A stretch of DNA of 64,000 nucleotides, from NCBI GenBank assembly GCA_035048495.1, contig CM068540.1, forward strand, positions 7,734,829-7,798,828. The letters are read 5' to 3'. The stretch is from Euptelea pleiosperma. Taxonomy: Eukaryota > Streptophyta > Magnoliopsida > Ranunculales > Eupteleaceae. The position numbers and the translations under genes were made by a program. The notes under the pieces were generated by a model. That model worked only from the letters and a program-made list of their open reading frames with translations, did not search any database and was not told where the DNA came from. Below are positions 9,791-21,002 of the stretch, piece after piece. Position 1 is the stretch's first letter. Each line of letters starts with the position of its first letter.

Positions 9791-12040
9791 CACATACAAA
9801 TGGAGCATATGAAGCAATCTACTATACATACTATTGGTAAGTTCTAAACTTGGGTAAATTCCTTATGTTTGAACATTTTTAATTGTCAGATATTTTTCTC
9901 TTTATATGCTTTCCTTTATAAGTAAAGCAAAAAAATGAAAATGAGAAAAAAGTTTTCCTAATATACAAGAGGCTCTATATACACTTATTTGTGCCATTCT
10001 ATGGTTTTTTTTGGGAAAGATTGACACTGATGCTCTAGACTGCTTCAAAATGCCAAAAGTGCAACATAGTATCCTCACTTGAGCAGAAGAGGCCTTAAAA
10101 ACATGATAGTGTCACTGGCAGATTAAAGGTGGGAAATGGAGTAGTTTGAATTTCTAACTCCAAATCTCAGGTTACATTTCCATCTTTTTCTCTTTGAATT
10201 AATCTACTCTAAGCTTCCATGAAGAGGAAAGGGATCATTGGTCTCCTATTGATCTTTTATAACCACTGAGCGCCAAGAAATCAGCGGAGGCTCTTTGACA
10301 ATGATTGAATCCACATTTTGCATTGTGAATTACAATATTGCGAACTTTACAATATTGCCTTCCATGTGGAGTTTGTATTGTGAATTACAAACTTATAGTG
10401 TCATTCTATTTTATGCAGGTAGATGAGCTCTTTTGTTTTGTTGGCTTGGTCATGGAGAACTATCACCTGAATTTGCTTTCGAAGGGAAGTTAGCATGATT
10501 GTTCATTTGTATTAATTGTGTAAATGTCGCAACTAATAGCAATGCCTTACTTTTGAATGTTGCAACTAAGCAATGCCTTACTTTTATGTTAAAGAAACTG
10601 TAATGACGTAATTGGACTAAAGGTTCTTCTACTTCAAATCAATTTATGAGTTCATAAATTCATATGATGGATTGAACTCGATCAGTTATTTTTTGCATTG
10701 ACTTGGCTGATTCAAGTTTCCCAAGACTGTTAACGTTTTTCAGAGTTAACAACAGCTCACATTGCTCTAAATGATCTAGATACCATTTTTGTAATTAATT
10801 CGATAGCCTCATTCTCAAATGGCTGGAGATTACCAAACAAGCTGGTTGTGGTGTGTAGGTTAATCAAAGAGTGGCTAATCATCTATGGGTTGCACTCGCC
10901 GGATTACTGGGAACTAGATACCTTACTCAATATTTTACATTGATTGGAGACGGTAATTATACATTGTGGTTTGGATCCGAGATCTGGATCACATCCAGTA
11001 ACTGTATTGTAGTAATTTTGCTTCAGTTGCATGTGGAAGACCTTGCAAAGAAGTTGCACTAACAATGAGCTTTTTTTTTTTTTTTTTTTGGCAATTGATC
11101 TTTTTTCTGGAATATTGATCTACAGTTTGCAATCATCTTTTGAACTGACATATAGCAGCCCTGACCTTGTTATGTTATTTTCGATGTAACGTTATCCTGT
11201 TATAACAAAAATATCATCCATTATTTTTTGATAGTGTATTAAAATTCTGAGTGTCAAAATTCATTTTCTATCTGAAATTTGAATTTAAAATTTAAGTGCA
11301 TGGGCTTCTGAATGCTGAATTTTAGTTGACATAAACAAGGGTGGGATGAGGAGCCTTAGGCACATATTAAAGTGCGAGCTCAATTTAACTGGATGTTGTG
11401 ATTTGTGATCACTATGGGTTATAATTTACCACTAGTATGTGGCTTGACCCTTTGGTCAAATTTGTTTTGTTAGTCTCACACTACTCTTTTGTACCTCATT
11501 ATTAGCCGTAAAATTTTAGCTTATAGGGGGTATCTAGGAATCTTAATCTAATGTAAATGTCAATTTATACTTGAAAATAAAAATAGCAGGTAAATCTATT
11601 TCATTGGAAATATCTCAGCATTAGCTTTCAATTATAGGCTAAGAATTGTTGATAAATTTCTTGAAAATAAATTTTTTTTATTTTTTCTAGAAATACCCTT
11701 GCTACCTTATAGATCGTACATTTACTTACGTACTTAATTGGGACACTTGTATCTGTAATTGAAGCACCACGCTGCCATGATCGATGAAGTAGCAGTAGTA
11801 TGTCAGGGTCATTTTAATTTTTTCTTTTGCTGTTATTGAAGATTTTTACTTACCGTTCTTGTTTGTGCAGCATAAAGTTTAGGCAGAGGTCTTTTAGATC
11901 AAGTGCATGAGGCATACTATTTGGGTTGTTGAAGACTAAGGTCCTTTAAGTGAAGTCCTGGTGTTCATGCTTTCTCTATAGGAGTCGGTAGTAGCAAGAG
12001 TGTTTCTAACAAAGTGGAATGTATGAGGCTTATTTAAGAA
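9791..12040. other. CACTA interior without a recognised gene
   Basis: AT-rich sequence. Open frames are short, and none shows the TNP2 transposase I looked for. A T-tract lies at 11071-11089. It may be 3' untranslated, intronic or captured filler DNA of the element. Confidence 0.45.
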
Positions 12041-12260
12041 CCAGCAGACCTACATGTATGAGAATCGAGCCAGTGGGTCATCTGATTTGTGCTATCATCA
12101 ATCAATGCCAGCTCAAAACCGAACCAGCAAACCTACATGTATGAGAATCGAGCCAGTGGGTCATCTGATTTGTGCTATCATCAATCAATGCCAGCTCGAA
12201 ACCGAACCAGCAGACCTACATGTATGAGAATCGAGCCAGTGAGCCAGTGAGCCAGTGTGT
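12041..12260 (+). repeat. 83-bp tandem repeat, about 2.5 copies
   Basis: Units start with CCAGCAGACCTACATG at 12041, 12124 and 12207, an exact 83-bp period with very few differences. The third unit decays into GAGCCAGT triplication. It lies in the right part of the CACTA element. Confidence 0.85.
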
Positions 12261-12539
12261 TTCTAAGCTTTATACAAAGTCTATTTTTTATTGCCTTTCA
12301 GTTCTCTTATATCTTCCTTTATTTATTTTTGCAGGTGATACTGATGTTTGATCGTGAGATTTAAGCATTATTTGTGGTGATCCAAAGGTTTGATTATTAC
12401 TAATCGAGCTAATTTAACAAGTATGATTCATGTTTTGGGACATTTTAGATTATATAGACACAACAATTCTTATGTTATTGTGGATGTAATTGATCAACAT
12501 GGCGGGGATTATGAGGATCTAAAGCACGATTTTTTTTCC

Positions 12540-12980
12540 CATTTTTTAACATTTGCAACAGCTCAAAACCGTTTCAAAATTATCAAAACCACTACAAAAT
12601 AAAGTTTGAAATGGTTTATAACCGTTTAAAATGTTTCATAATTAGGTTTTGAAACGGTTTTAAACTGTTGTGTAGTTTTAAATGATTTATAATTGTGACA
12701 AAACATGTGTTCGAAATGGTTACAAACCGTTGCATCATTATAGTTAGTAACCGTTTCTAATTTACATTTTGCAACAGTTTTGCACTGTTTTAAGTGTTGG
12801 AACGGTTCAAAATCGTTTCAAATATGTTTTTTCTTCGTGGAATTTAGAAACAGAAATGACCGTTGCAAATGCTGTTTGAAACGGTTTTGAATTGCAAAAA
12901 AATTGAAACGCCATGTTTTGCAACTTTAAGCCATTGCAAATTAGTTTCACAACGGTCCAAAACCATTGTAAATAGACAAT
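12540..12980. repeat. CACTA right subterminal repeats
   Basis: Dense AAACGGTT/AACCGTTT variants in both orientations, mirroring the left end. Several have decayed by C-to-T-like changes (for example AACTGTT, AATGGTT). Confidence 0.8.
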
Positions 12981-13089
12981 TTTGGTGTAGTGAAAGCTCC
13001 AATAGTTTTGTTAGATTCCTCTAAAGTTTTATATTTTATAAAGTAGCATCGTGTAGAGAAGTGAAGATTTGGTGTAAGCAGCAACATGT

Positions 13090-13092
<3 letters not shown>

Positions 13093-13164
<72 letters not shown>
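13093..13164. repeat. (TC)36 microsatellite
   Basis: 72 uninterrupted bases of TC repeats. It directly abuts the CTAG-ended mini-Helitron-like unit at 13165-13350. Confidence 0.97.
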
Positions 13165-13167
<3 letters not shown>

Positions 13168-13350
13168 TATATAACTAGTGTCTGGCCCGTGCCCATGGCA
13201 CTCCCTGACAAAGGGTTTGCCAAAATCGGGTGTGAGTGGTTGAGATCCACTGTCCAGTTGGGGGATAAGATCTCAGCCCTTCTTTATTGAAGCCTGTAAG
13301 ATGAGGTATAAGTGGAAGACAACTACTGTCACTCTTGTTATAAATATATA
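13165..13350 (-). mobile_element. Mini-Helitron-like unit
   Basis: Plus-strand order is ACTAGTGTCTGGCCCGTGCCC, then GACAAAGGGTTTGCC, GATCCACTGTCC, GATAAGATCTCAGCCC, and finally GGAAGACAAC and CTTGTTATAAATA. On the minus strand this gives a 5' end near TATTTATAACAAG and a 3' hairpin plus CTAG. About 180 bp, non-coding. Confidence 0.5.
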
Positions 13351-13439
13351 TCCCCGATAAACTACCAGATGTCATTACCCTGGATGACCAACACGTTAAT
13401 CGCCTCATACCTATTATGTATATATATATATATATGTTG

Positions 13440-15280
13440 ACACACTGTTCACACTAAATGACACGACTGTGGGGTTAGTTGAGGTCTTTTTTTTTTGGGT
13501 GAAGAGATCCTCAAAAATTTCAGCCCTTTCTGAAACTTCTAAACCTATCAAATATGGAGTTCAAGTCAATGGGAAATGGATGGTCCTTAATTTGTCAACT
13601 TGTAATCCTCTTTTCAGAAGGATAAAATGTTGAATGGCTGATATTTAGTGAGAATGATCCACACAAATCAGTCCTTAACTCATCTTCATGTGGTCGACAT
13701 CTACGTGTCCTTACTGCAAAGATTATCTTCACAAAAACTCAGTTCATTTTGACAGTCCTAATCTCATGAAAAGTTGACTTGAAGTCAAAAAATCTTGACC
13801 ATCCAATTAAACTGTTACTTTAGCTCAACTTTTCATATGGTTAGTAATGTTGGGATAGACTGCTTTATGGTTTGGTGTGGACCATGTGAGGATAACTCAC
13901 CATTTGGTTGGATTATCCAACATGATCTCCATGTCGCTCCATCACGGGGAGTATCCTAACTCCCCCAAGATGGTCCCCAAAGGACCTTGATGATTTTTTT
14001 TGAGAAGGTAAAACCAAATCGAACTTCCTCCACTTGCCTGTGATGCTTTTGTCTTCTCTATTGTTCTTGTTATGATATTTGTTGAATCATTGTCTCAGGC
14101 ACAACTTGTTAACTACATTCAGTATAGAGCTCTGCTAGAGGGATCGATGGACTTCTCGTATGTAGACTAAGTACACGTCTCTTGTGATTTGGAAGTCTTA
14201 GAATCCTTTGATCAGTCTTCGAGGTCAATTTTATGATCAACAATGATTTGGTATGGATTCAATGGAATCCACTCAAAGTGGGACAAAGGTGAAATGTAGA
14301 GTTGGTTTGTTTGAGAGGATTTACAAATGTTCTCAAGGCATGATGGGGGTTGGAGGGTTGTAGAAGTGGATGGGACTGACTCAGGAGTTGGTTTCTTCCC
14401 CCATTGCTTTGTCCATACTGCAATGAAAGGTTCAAAAGAAGGCACAAGAATTCTCCCAGTCCACTATTTTGATAACTATTGTCACTAGTTCTAGGGGAAA
14501 CAATGCAAGTCAATATTTCATTTGAGGTGCCTTCGATCGGGTCACTCCATGCATCACGCTTCATGGCTAGAATTATAATGGTGGCCGGGCATTCTGTCTA
14601 TTAAGATGGCTAACCAATTTTCTTTTCTATAGAGTTATTTATGAAGTTTGCAATATGTACTAATCCAAAAAAAAGTTTATAGAATGCATTTTCATAGGAT
14701 TTGAGAGAGATTAGTCTTCCCATAAGCTGAACTCGAATATTTCTCAAATGTTGAAAAGCATATTTGTGTCCCATCAATATCAGCTACATACGTTTGAAAT
14801 GAGCTTAATGCAAACTGAAGGCAAGTCGGAATGGTTCAACCACCACATATAATTGCAAGTTTTACTCATGATGATGCATTAGAGAGCTCCAATTATGGAA
14901 TCTAGCTTACAAATGCCATCTTGAGCTCAGCACAAAACCCATTTAAAATGTGTACTTTGGATAATCATGAACACAACCATTCAATAAGAAATTAAAAACT
15001 AAACCTAACTTTGAACAAAAATTAAAAGATGGGCACTAAATTTTTCTAGCAAATGGCATTCAAATAAACTTACCTTTGCGAAGAGTGAAGGGATCTGTGG
15101 TCCCAAAAATATATTTTGTGCCGCAACATAAAAATCAGACTGTAGCAAACTTTTTACAAAGGTAAGGAACACAAATGGAGGGCATACTACAACCTCTGCA
15201 ACAAAACACATTTGCATCACATTAACAATTCTCCATAAATTGAACTTAGGTAACTATTCTCCATCAACTATCAAGCATAA
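13440..15280. other. No recognised gene
   Basis: Unique-looking, moderately AT-rich DNA. Open frames at 14212-14564 are short and match no family I know. Nothing structural was found. Confidence 0.4.
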
Positions 15281-18108
15281 TGATTTTGGGTCTTTCCGGA
15301 CGTTGCATGAAAATCCTTTAATCAACAAAATTTTTATCTTTTCCGGGACTTTAATCCTGCAAAATTAGAATTTCTTTGCACAGTGGAAAGTCGGATATCA
15401 TATCCGCACTCGGGATTATAATTAATATGATAAGGATCATCAAATAATCAAAAAATTGCTAGAAATAATTGATGGAAAATGCTACAGAATGTGGAGAATT
15501 TATGGAGAGGTGAGAATGGTGGTGGTTTAAAACTTGCATTTTTTTGAGACATTATTAAGATTATCACTAAAGAAATAAACTAAGGAATCAATTAACAACA
15601 ATCAAAACATGATAATGCAAAACTAAGAATTTCATTGGGATAAATCTAAAAATCTTTTGCAATATTTCAAATGGAAAATAAAGGCATAAAGCATGAAATT
15701 AAACTAGAAAGCAATGTAAAATAGAGAGAAAGAAGATAGATAGAGAGAGAGAAAACTAGAAGATTAGAGAGAGAATCTAAATATAAGGAGAGAGAAAACT
15801 AAAACCTAGAGAGAGATAAGAGAGAATAGAGAGATGGACCTAAAGTGCTAGAGATAGAGAAAGTAGAGAAGAGAGAGAAAACTACCTCGAACTTAGTGGA
15901 GTGCTCGGATTCGGCCATGAATGGATAGCATGGTGTTGTGCACACATAGGTTGGCCATGATGTGAGGTGCATGTGCGCAGCAAAGCACGAGGGGAATAGC
16001 CTAAGAGAGATGGAGAAGGGCAGCACGATGACCAATGGTTGCATGTGGTGTACACGGACTGTGGGTGGAAATGGTAAGTGCAGCAGCTAGGAGGAGGATG
16101 ATTCACAGACTTGCAGGTATGGAGTTTTCCATTCAGTGGGCAAGATGCAGGGTTGCAGTGCTCAGCCAAGGAGGTTTGAAGAGGACCATGGCAGTAAGGG
16201 GTTGCAGCACCAGTGGAGAAGCTCGGCTTAGAGTGGCACTCTGGCAATGGAAGAACCAGTTCGTGGGGTTGTTGAGATCGCGGGTTGCAGGTCCGTGAAG
16301 CTTGGCTGAAACTTGTGGAGGGGGTGCGGCATGTGCTGGAGGAGCCTGAGATGGAGACCACGGCCAGCAAGCGATGAAGATCTACTTGCTGGTCATGAGT
16401 GAGTGTGAGTTGCAGGTTACAACGGTGATGAACCAGTTCGAGGAGAGAGATCTCAACCGGAGTTGCTGGTCCGACCTGAGGCGAATGGCAACATGGAGGA
16501 ACTCCAGTGGAGTGCAACAGATTCAGGCCGTGGCACTTGGCTGTGGTTCGGCCAAGGTAGAAGGCGATTGCTATGGTGGACTGCAGTCCGTGGGCAGAGA
16601 TTAGTTGCAGGTTTGAGAGAGGTTGACGGCTGAGAGAAAGTGATGTGTGAGACGGCTTGGAGAGGAATCCCTAGAGATCCTAGGGTTTTCTCCTCTAGCA
16701 GAAAATGTGGGTGAGAGCCCCCCTTATATTCACATGTTGAGCATGTGGGTCCCACTTTCATGCCAACATGTCATCTTCCCTATCCTAACCGCCCAATGTT
16801 TATAGCAGCTACCCCTTTTAAAAATGTCCTTTTTTCCAATCTATATCTCAGAACTTCCCTAATTGCTTTAAGTTGCTGCCACATCAACGCCCCTCATGGA
16901 AGATGAATTCTCCAACTTCCATGCCAAAATGGTGGCAATCTTGGCAATGATCTCTAAGGAAATAATTTTTTTTCCATCAACAAGAATTCCCCTTGTAAAA
17001 ACGTCCATGCCGCATATTAAGAAATCTTTGCACTAATTACCACTTGCCACCTCAGCCTACCTTTCAAACTCTTCAAGCATATTTCTAAAATGGTCTCTCT
17101 TCACTTCGTTCCTTTTAGGAAATTTGAAAAAACTATTTTCTTTCCAAAATGTGCTCTTGAAATCTATTCTTTTGTTGAGAAAATCTTTTCTTTAAAGGCA
17201 TTTAACTTTCCAAAATTCTCTTTTGATTTCCTTATCAAAGTCTCTTTTTTTTTAGAAAACATTTTTCAAACTTTCCATTTTGTAAGAAATATCTTCTTTA
17301 ATGATCCTAGGCTCGTCATGGGCCGTCCGATGAGGGAATAGAGAGGGATTGAAGGTGTGGTGATGTGTGGATGATTGGATGATAGGGTGGATGATCTGAT
17401 GATGATTGGACGGTCGAGATTGATGGTGATAATCAAATGGATCATCGGACAGTTGATTTGAAGGATGAGTGAAAGAATCTAACGGTCAGGATCCTAGATG
17501 GAATGGACAGTGGTGATTGGCTAAGGTAGGAGGGATTATGGTTGTAAAGAGAGGAGAGAGAAAGTAGAGATAAATTGGAGAAAAAATACAAATAGAGTGT
17601 CTTGATCCATTGTCTATGATTTGGTCTTCTGTAAGTTTTACCAACTAAGCAAATCTTCATCTTGTGTTAGTTGCTTGAGCTTTAATCTCTTTAATATCTT
17701 TGCTTGGTGGCTTGTCTCCCCTTCTCTCTTAGTCGTCTCTCAAGCTTTTCGATCTTTTAGCTCTCCCCGCACTTGGCCTACATCTTCTTATCCTCAGCCT
17801 GTTGGCTATTGAACTTTGGTTCAGACTCTAGAAGTCAGTTGTCGGCCCACAATCCATCAAAATTGTCCAATCAGGTTTCTTGCGATAAAAAATGTAGGTA
17901 ATGAGACTTAATCAAAATGGCTTTGCATGTAGACTTCCGGAAATGCGTTTAATTCATGCAAATAGTCGATTTTCATCTAAAAAGTATGTTCTACGCAATG
18001 GAAGAAACTCGTACATGGAAAAGTCTACAAAAAGATAAGTTTTACGTAAGAGAATATGACAACGCTAAAGGATAATGGCTTAAAAGAAGCACTTGTGAGC
18101 GAATATCA
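15281..18108 (-). mobile_element. Solo LTR of the long-LTR Ty3-like family
   Basis: Minus-strand LTR with TG at 15281 and CA at 18107-18108. It aligns with the LTRs at 48575-50364 and 51689-54761 through the LTR 5' end (TGATATTCGCTC..AAGTGC), CGTTTAATTCATGC, the CT-rich block and CCGCACTCGGGATTA near the 3' end. Flanks CATAA (15276-15280) and CAAAA (18109-18113) agree at four of five bases, consistent with an old target duplication. Open frames inside, including a 211-codon minus frame, are low-complexity. Confidence 0.7.
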
Positions 18109-18412
18109 CAAAAACAAAGAACCATAACAAAAAATAACCGTAAAAATATGATTTCTAAAGCCATTCTTTTAGAAGGATAGGTTAAGTGGGAAAATATTAT
18201 CTGAAGAGTGTAGGTACAACGAGAGAATTAAACGGTGAAATGGGGCTTCGTACTTTTTGTGCTTCATGTAGACCACACATTCTTGAATCATTTAGCATGT
18301 CAAAAGAAGATATCGACCTAACAGAATCACAACAATAATATCTATAGGTAGATAGTTTTTATCATGACTAACAACTGCCAAGGACCTTACGACCTCTTGT
18401 AAACTCAAGTAG

Positions 18413-19085
18413 TGAAAGTAGGGTTTTTCTGTGTCGTCGGATCGGAAATCCTAATTCAACAATATTTGTAATTTTGGTTCACTTTAAATCCTATAAAAAT
18501 GCAGACTAGTACAGTGGTATGTCGGATGTCGAATCCGCACTCGGGGTTAGGGCAAATGATTGAACAATAATTATGGAAATATGTTTGAAATTTGTGGAAG
18601 GGTGAGAATGATGATTGATAATCGAGATTTCAAACAATCTTTTTGGTAAGACTTTTATCAACTAATTAACGTAAATAAAATAGAATGAAAACATAATAAA
18701 TAAAGAAATTTTAAAAATAAATTTATTAATTAATCAAAGTGTTACACAAATTAAATAAAAATAAATACTAACCTAGAAATCAATGAGAATAAAAATATAG
18801 AGAGAGAAGACACTAAGTAGAGAGAGAAAATTAGAACTTGAAAAGAGAATGCAATGTAGAGAGAGAAAGTGAAAGAAAACAAAGATTTAGAGAGAGAAGC
18901 TAAAGAGAGGTAGAGAGAGAAAATGATATGAGAAAGAAAGAGAACTAGAGAGAGAAAGCTAAGAGAAGGGAGAGAGTAGAGTGAGAAAATAGGTAGACAT
19001 CTAGAGGGAGAAAATAGTGTAGAGAGAGAAAGTGGAAGAAGAATAAGTTTAGAGAGAGAAACTAACCCGAGATCTAATGTGTATT
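18413..19085 (-). mobile_element. Truncated LTR of the long-LTR family
   Basis: Minus-strand 3' part of the LTR. It begins TGAAAGTAGGGTTTTTC, close to the TGAAACTAGGGTTTTTCC of the 51689 LTR, and includes CCGCACTCGGGGTTAG and a GAGAGAGAAA-rich block. It ends near a CCGTTATAACGG-type repeat. No primer binding site lies next to it, so it is not obviously paired with the 15281 LTR. Confidence 0.6.
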
Positions 19086-19130
19086 TCTAATTTGTGGAAG
19101 AAATTATTGATGACGAACATGGCATACTAT

Positions 19131-19400
19131 CATAGACCATGGTTTAAAAAAAATGGCTGTTATAACGGATTCGGACCTTCTCCGTTATGTTATGTACCGT
19201 TAAAACGTCCAAAAAATAACGACTGTTATTTTCATTATTTTTCTGTTATAACGGATGTTATTTTCTAGAAAAATTGTGAAAAAAAAAACCGTTATTTTCC
19301 GTTAGTTTCCGTTTTTGAAAATTTGTAATTTTAAAATATGAATTCCAGCGCCATTTTTTCCGTTTTTCCTTATTTTCTAGTATTTCCATTATTATCCGTT
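19131..19400. repeat. TAACGG-type foldback repeat
   Basis: GGCTGTTATAACGGATTCGG, then CCGTTATG..TACCGTTAAAACG and several CCGTTATTTTC motifs, related to the hairpin units at 21378 and 21829. It begins in CCATGGTTTAAAA. Confidence 0.5.
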
Positions 19401-19424
19401 ATTTTTGAATTTTTTGCACCTAGG

Positions 19425-19745
19425 GATGGGCCAAACATCCATACGGTCACTGCTCTCTAAGAGAGCCACGTATCCCATACTGTGTTCCGTAAGCAAAGTT
19501 CAACTCCCACTGACCATATGGATGTTTGGCCATCCCCAGGTGGACCTACAGACAAAAATTCAATTGATTAGGTGATTTCTAGCCGTTGGATCTGATACAC
19601 AAAATAATTCTCGAATCCCATGCTAAATTATAAACCCATGAAAAACTCCAATCCAAAGTTTCAAAATTACACTAATAAGACCCTTCTCTGGTCAGACGGT
19701 CCGCCTAGGGATGGGCCAAACATCCAAATGGAAGTGGTCTCTCTA
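19425..19745. repeat. Fragments of foldback MITE family A
   Basis: Several arms: CACCTAGGGATGGGCCAAAC at 19419-19440, GACCATATGGATGTTTGGCC near 19512, GGTGGACCTACAGAC then GATTTCTAGCCGTTGGAT, and CCTAGGGATGGGCCAAAC again near 19705. Nested or rearranged copies. Confidence 0.55.
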
Positions 19746-20194
19746 AGAGTCAGGCACGTGGCTCGTATTATGGTCCTGTCATGAAATTTGATGACCACCG
19801 TACATCCCCACGAGCGCCCCACGGATTGGCAGGTGAAACCTGTACGGACCCAGTCAAGCCGGTAAAGGGTATTTCTACTCCTGGCACACTGTTCAAAGGA
19901 GGAAATCTACCTGTGTGGGTTTGACCCCACGACCTCTCGAAAGAGGAGGATACACACCATTTGAGCTGCCATGACCAACGTACATCATAAAAGATCATTC
20001 TAATTTGTAGATCCCACTACTGATTAGGTACTTAGGTGGAGCCTTAATCGAATAAGGGGTGGGGATGGGATTAATCCAAATAAGGGGTGGGGATTAATGC
20101 TTAATAAATAAATTATTTTACAAATTCTAATCATAAAAGAGTTAATTCTATTTTTTTATTTTATGTATAATGAAATAATATAAAATTAGATTTT
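19746..20194. other. No recognised gene
   Basis: Contains a duplicated phrase, GAATAAGGGGTGGGGATGGG / AATAAGGGGTGGGGATTAA, at 20050-20100. Otherwise nothing identified. Confidence 0.4.
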
Positions 20195-20515
20195 TTTTAT
20201 ATTTTTGATAATTCAAATGCATTAATAGAGATCGAGAAGATCTCGAAAAAGCGTGAAATACAAGAATAAGAAGCAAAGGCAAACAAAAGAAAGGCTCCCG
20301 AAGGGTAGGGAAGAAGAAAAGAAGCTACTCTCTCCCCAAAATGTTCTTGAACCTAAACACCTTATCTCTAAAGAAGACCCCCTTCTCTTCTCCTTGTAAA
20401 TGGACCCCCAATAATGGAGAAGTGCCTTAATGTTAATGAGATTTTCTTGTATGGTATGTTTCTTGCCCCTAAACGTTCTGCCAATTCTCTCTAGCCAGAT
20501 GCCCCATGGGGAGAA
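20195..20515 (-). mobile_element. LINE (L1-like) 3' fragment
   Basis: Minus-strand reading gives a degraded C-terminal LINE-like frame (HLARENWQNV region), a pyrimidine-rich 3' part and an A-rich tail (ATCAAAAATATAAAAAAA) at about 20190-20210. 5' truncation is usual for LINEs. The frame carries stops. The assignment rests on general resemblance to plant L1 tails. Confidence 0.4.
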
Positions 20516-20689
20516 CAGGCTTATTCATACCCCGGTAAAAGGGGGACTTCTTGTCATGTAGGATGCTAACGTGGCTAATTTGGACCATTCATTTGATAGT
20601 CGACCTTCTGAATTGACCAAATGGACAAGCATTGTTATCCTCATCCCAAGTTGCAACCATTGCACTTTGCTCCCAAGAATGACAAACCT

Positions 20690-20760
20690 TGAAACACCAA
20701 TCAGACTGATTTTTTGGTCTGTAGGTCCACCTAGGGATGCTTCAAACATCCCTACTATCT
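20690..20760. repeat. Half copy of MITE family A
   Basis: ACCAATCAGACTGATTTTTTGG, then GTAGGTCCACCTAGGGATGC and CAAACATCC: the right arm of the foldback family. Confidence 0.55.
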
Positions 20761-21002
20761 AAAATCCTTAAGATTGTGCCACTAATCCCTTACTAACAAA
20801 CTGATTTCAGTCTGCGGGTCCACCTTACGGTCACGTAATTCGTTAAGAGTGTGCCACATGGCTTTTTTAGTAGGTATACTAAAAAAGTCAAGATCAAAAA
20901 AATTTTCCCTCTCCACCCTATTCAACATATTGCTTTCACTACTATTAAAGAGCAGAACTTTGACAACAGACCACAGTGTGAACTACATGGCACACTTACA
21001 AT

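Larger units (their letters stand above)
4544..12995 (+). mobile_element. Complete CACTA (En/Spm) transposon with AAA TSD
   Basis: The element runs 4547-12992 (8446 bp). It starts CACTACACCAAATTTG and ends with the reverse complement CAATTTTGGTGTAGTG, giving a 12-bp perfect terminal inverted repeat. It is flanked by AAA at 4544-4546 and 12993-12995, matching the 3-bp target duplication typical of CACTA elements. Both ends carry dense AACCGTTT/AAACGGTT subterminal repeats. Inside are a TnpA-like (Transposase_24) gene broken by one stop and a small zinc-finger gene. No TNP2/Transposase_21 catalytic transposase was seen, so the element is probably non-autonomous and would need a transposase supplied in trans. 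Confidence 0.92.

Noticed and set aside
13029..13250. 73-codon Arg/Glu-repeat open frame
   Set aside because: Translation of the (TC)36 microsatellite.
15882..16517. 211-codon minus-strand open frame
   Set aside because: Lies within the solo LTR of the same family, has biased composition and no domain. Related LTRs do not keep the frame.
19905..19960. tRNA-like phrase GGGTTTGACCCCACGACC
   Set aside because: No cloverleaf could be drawn around it and no A box at the right distance.
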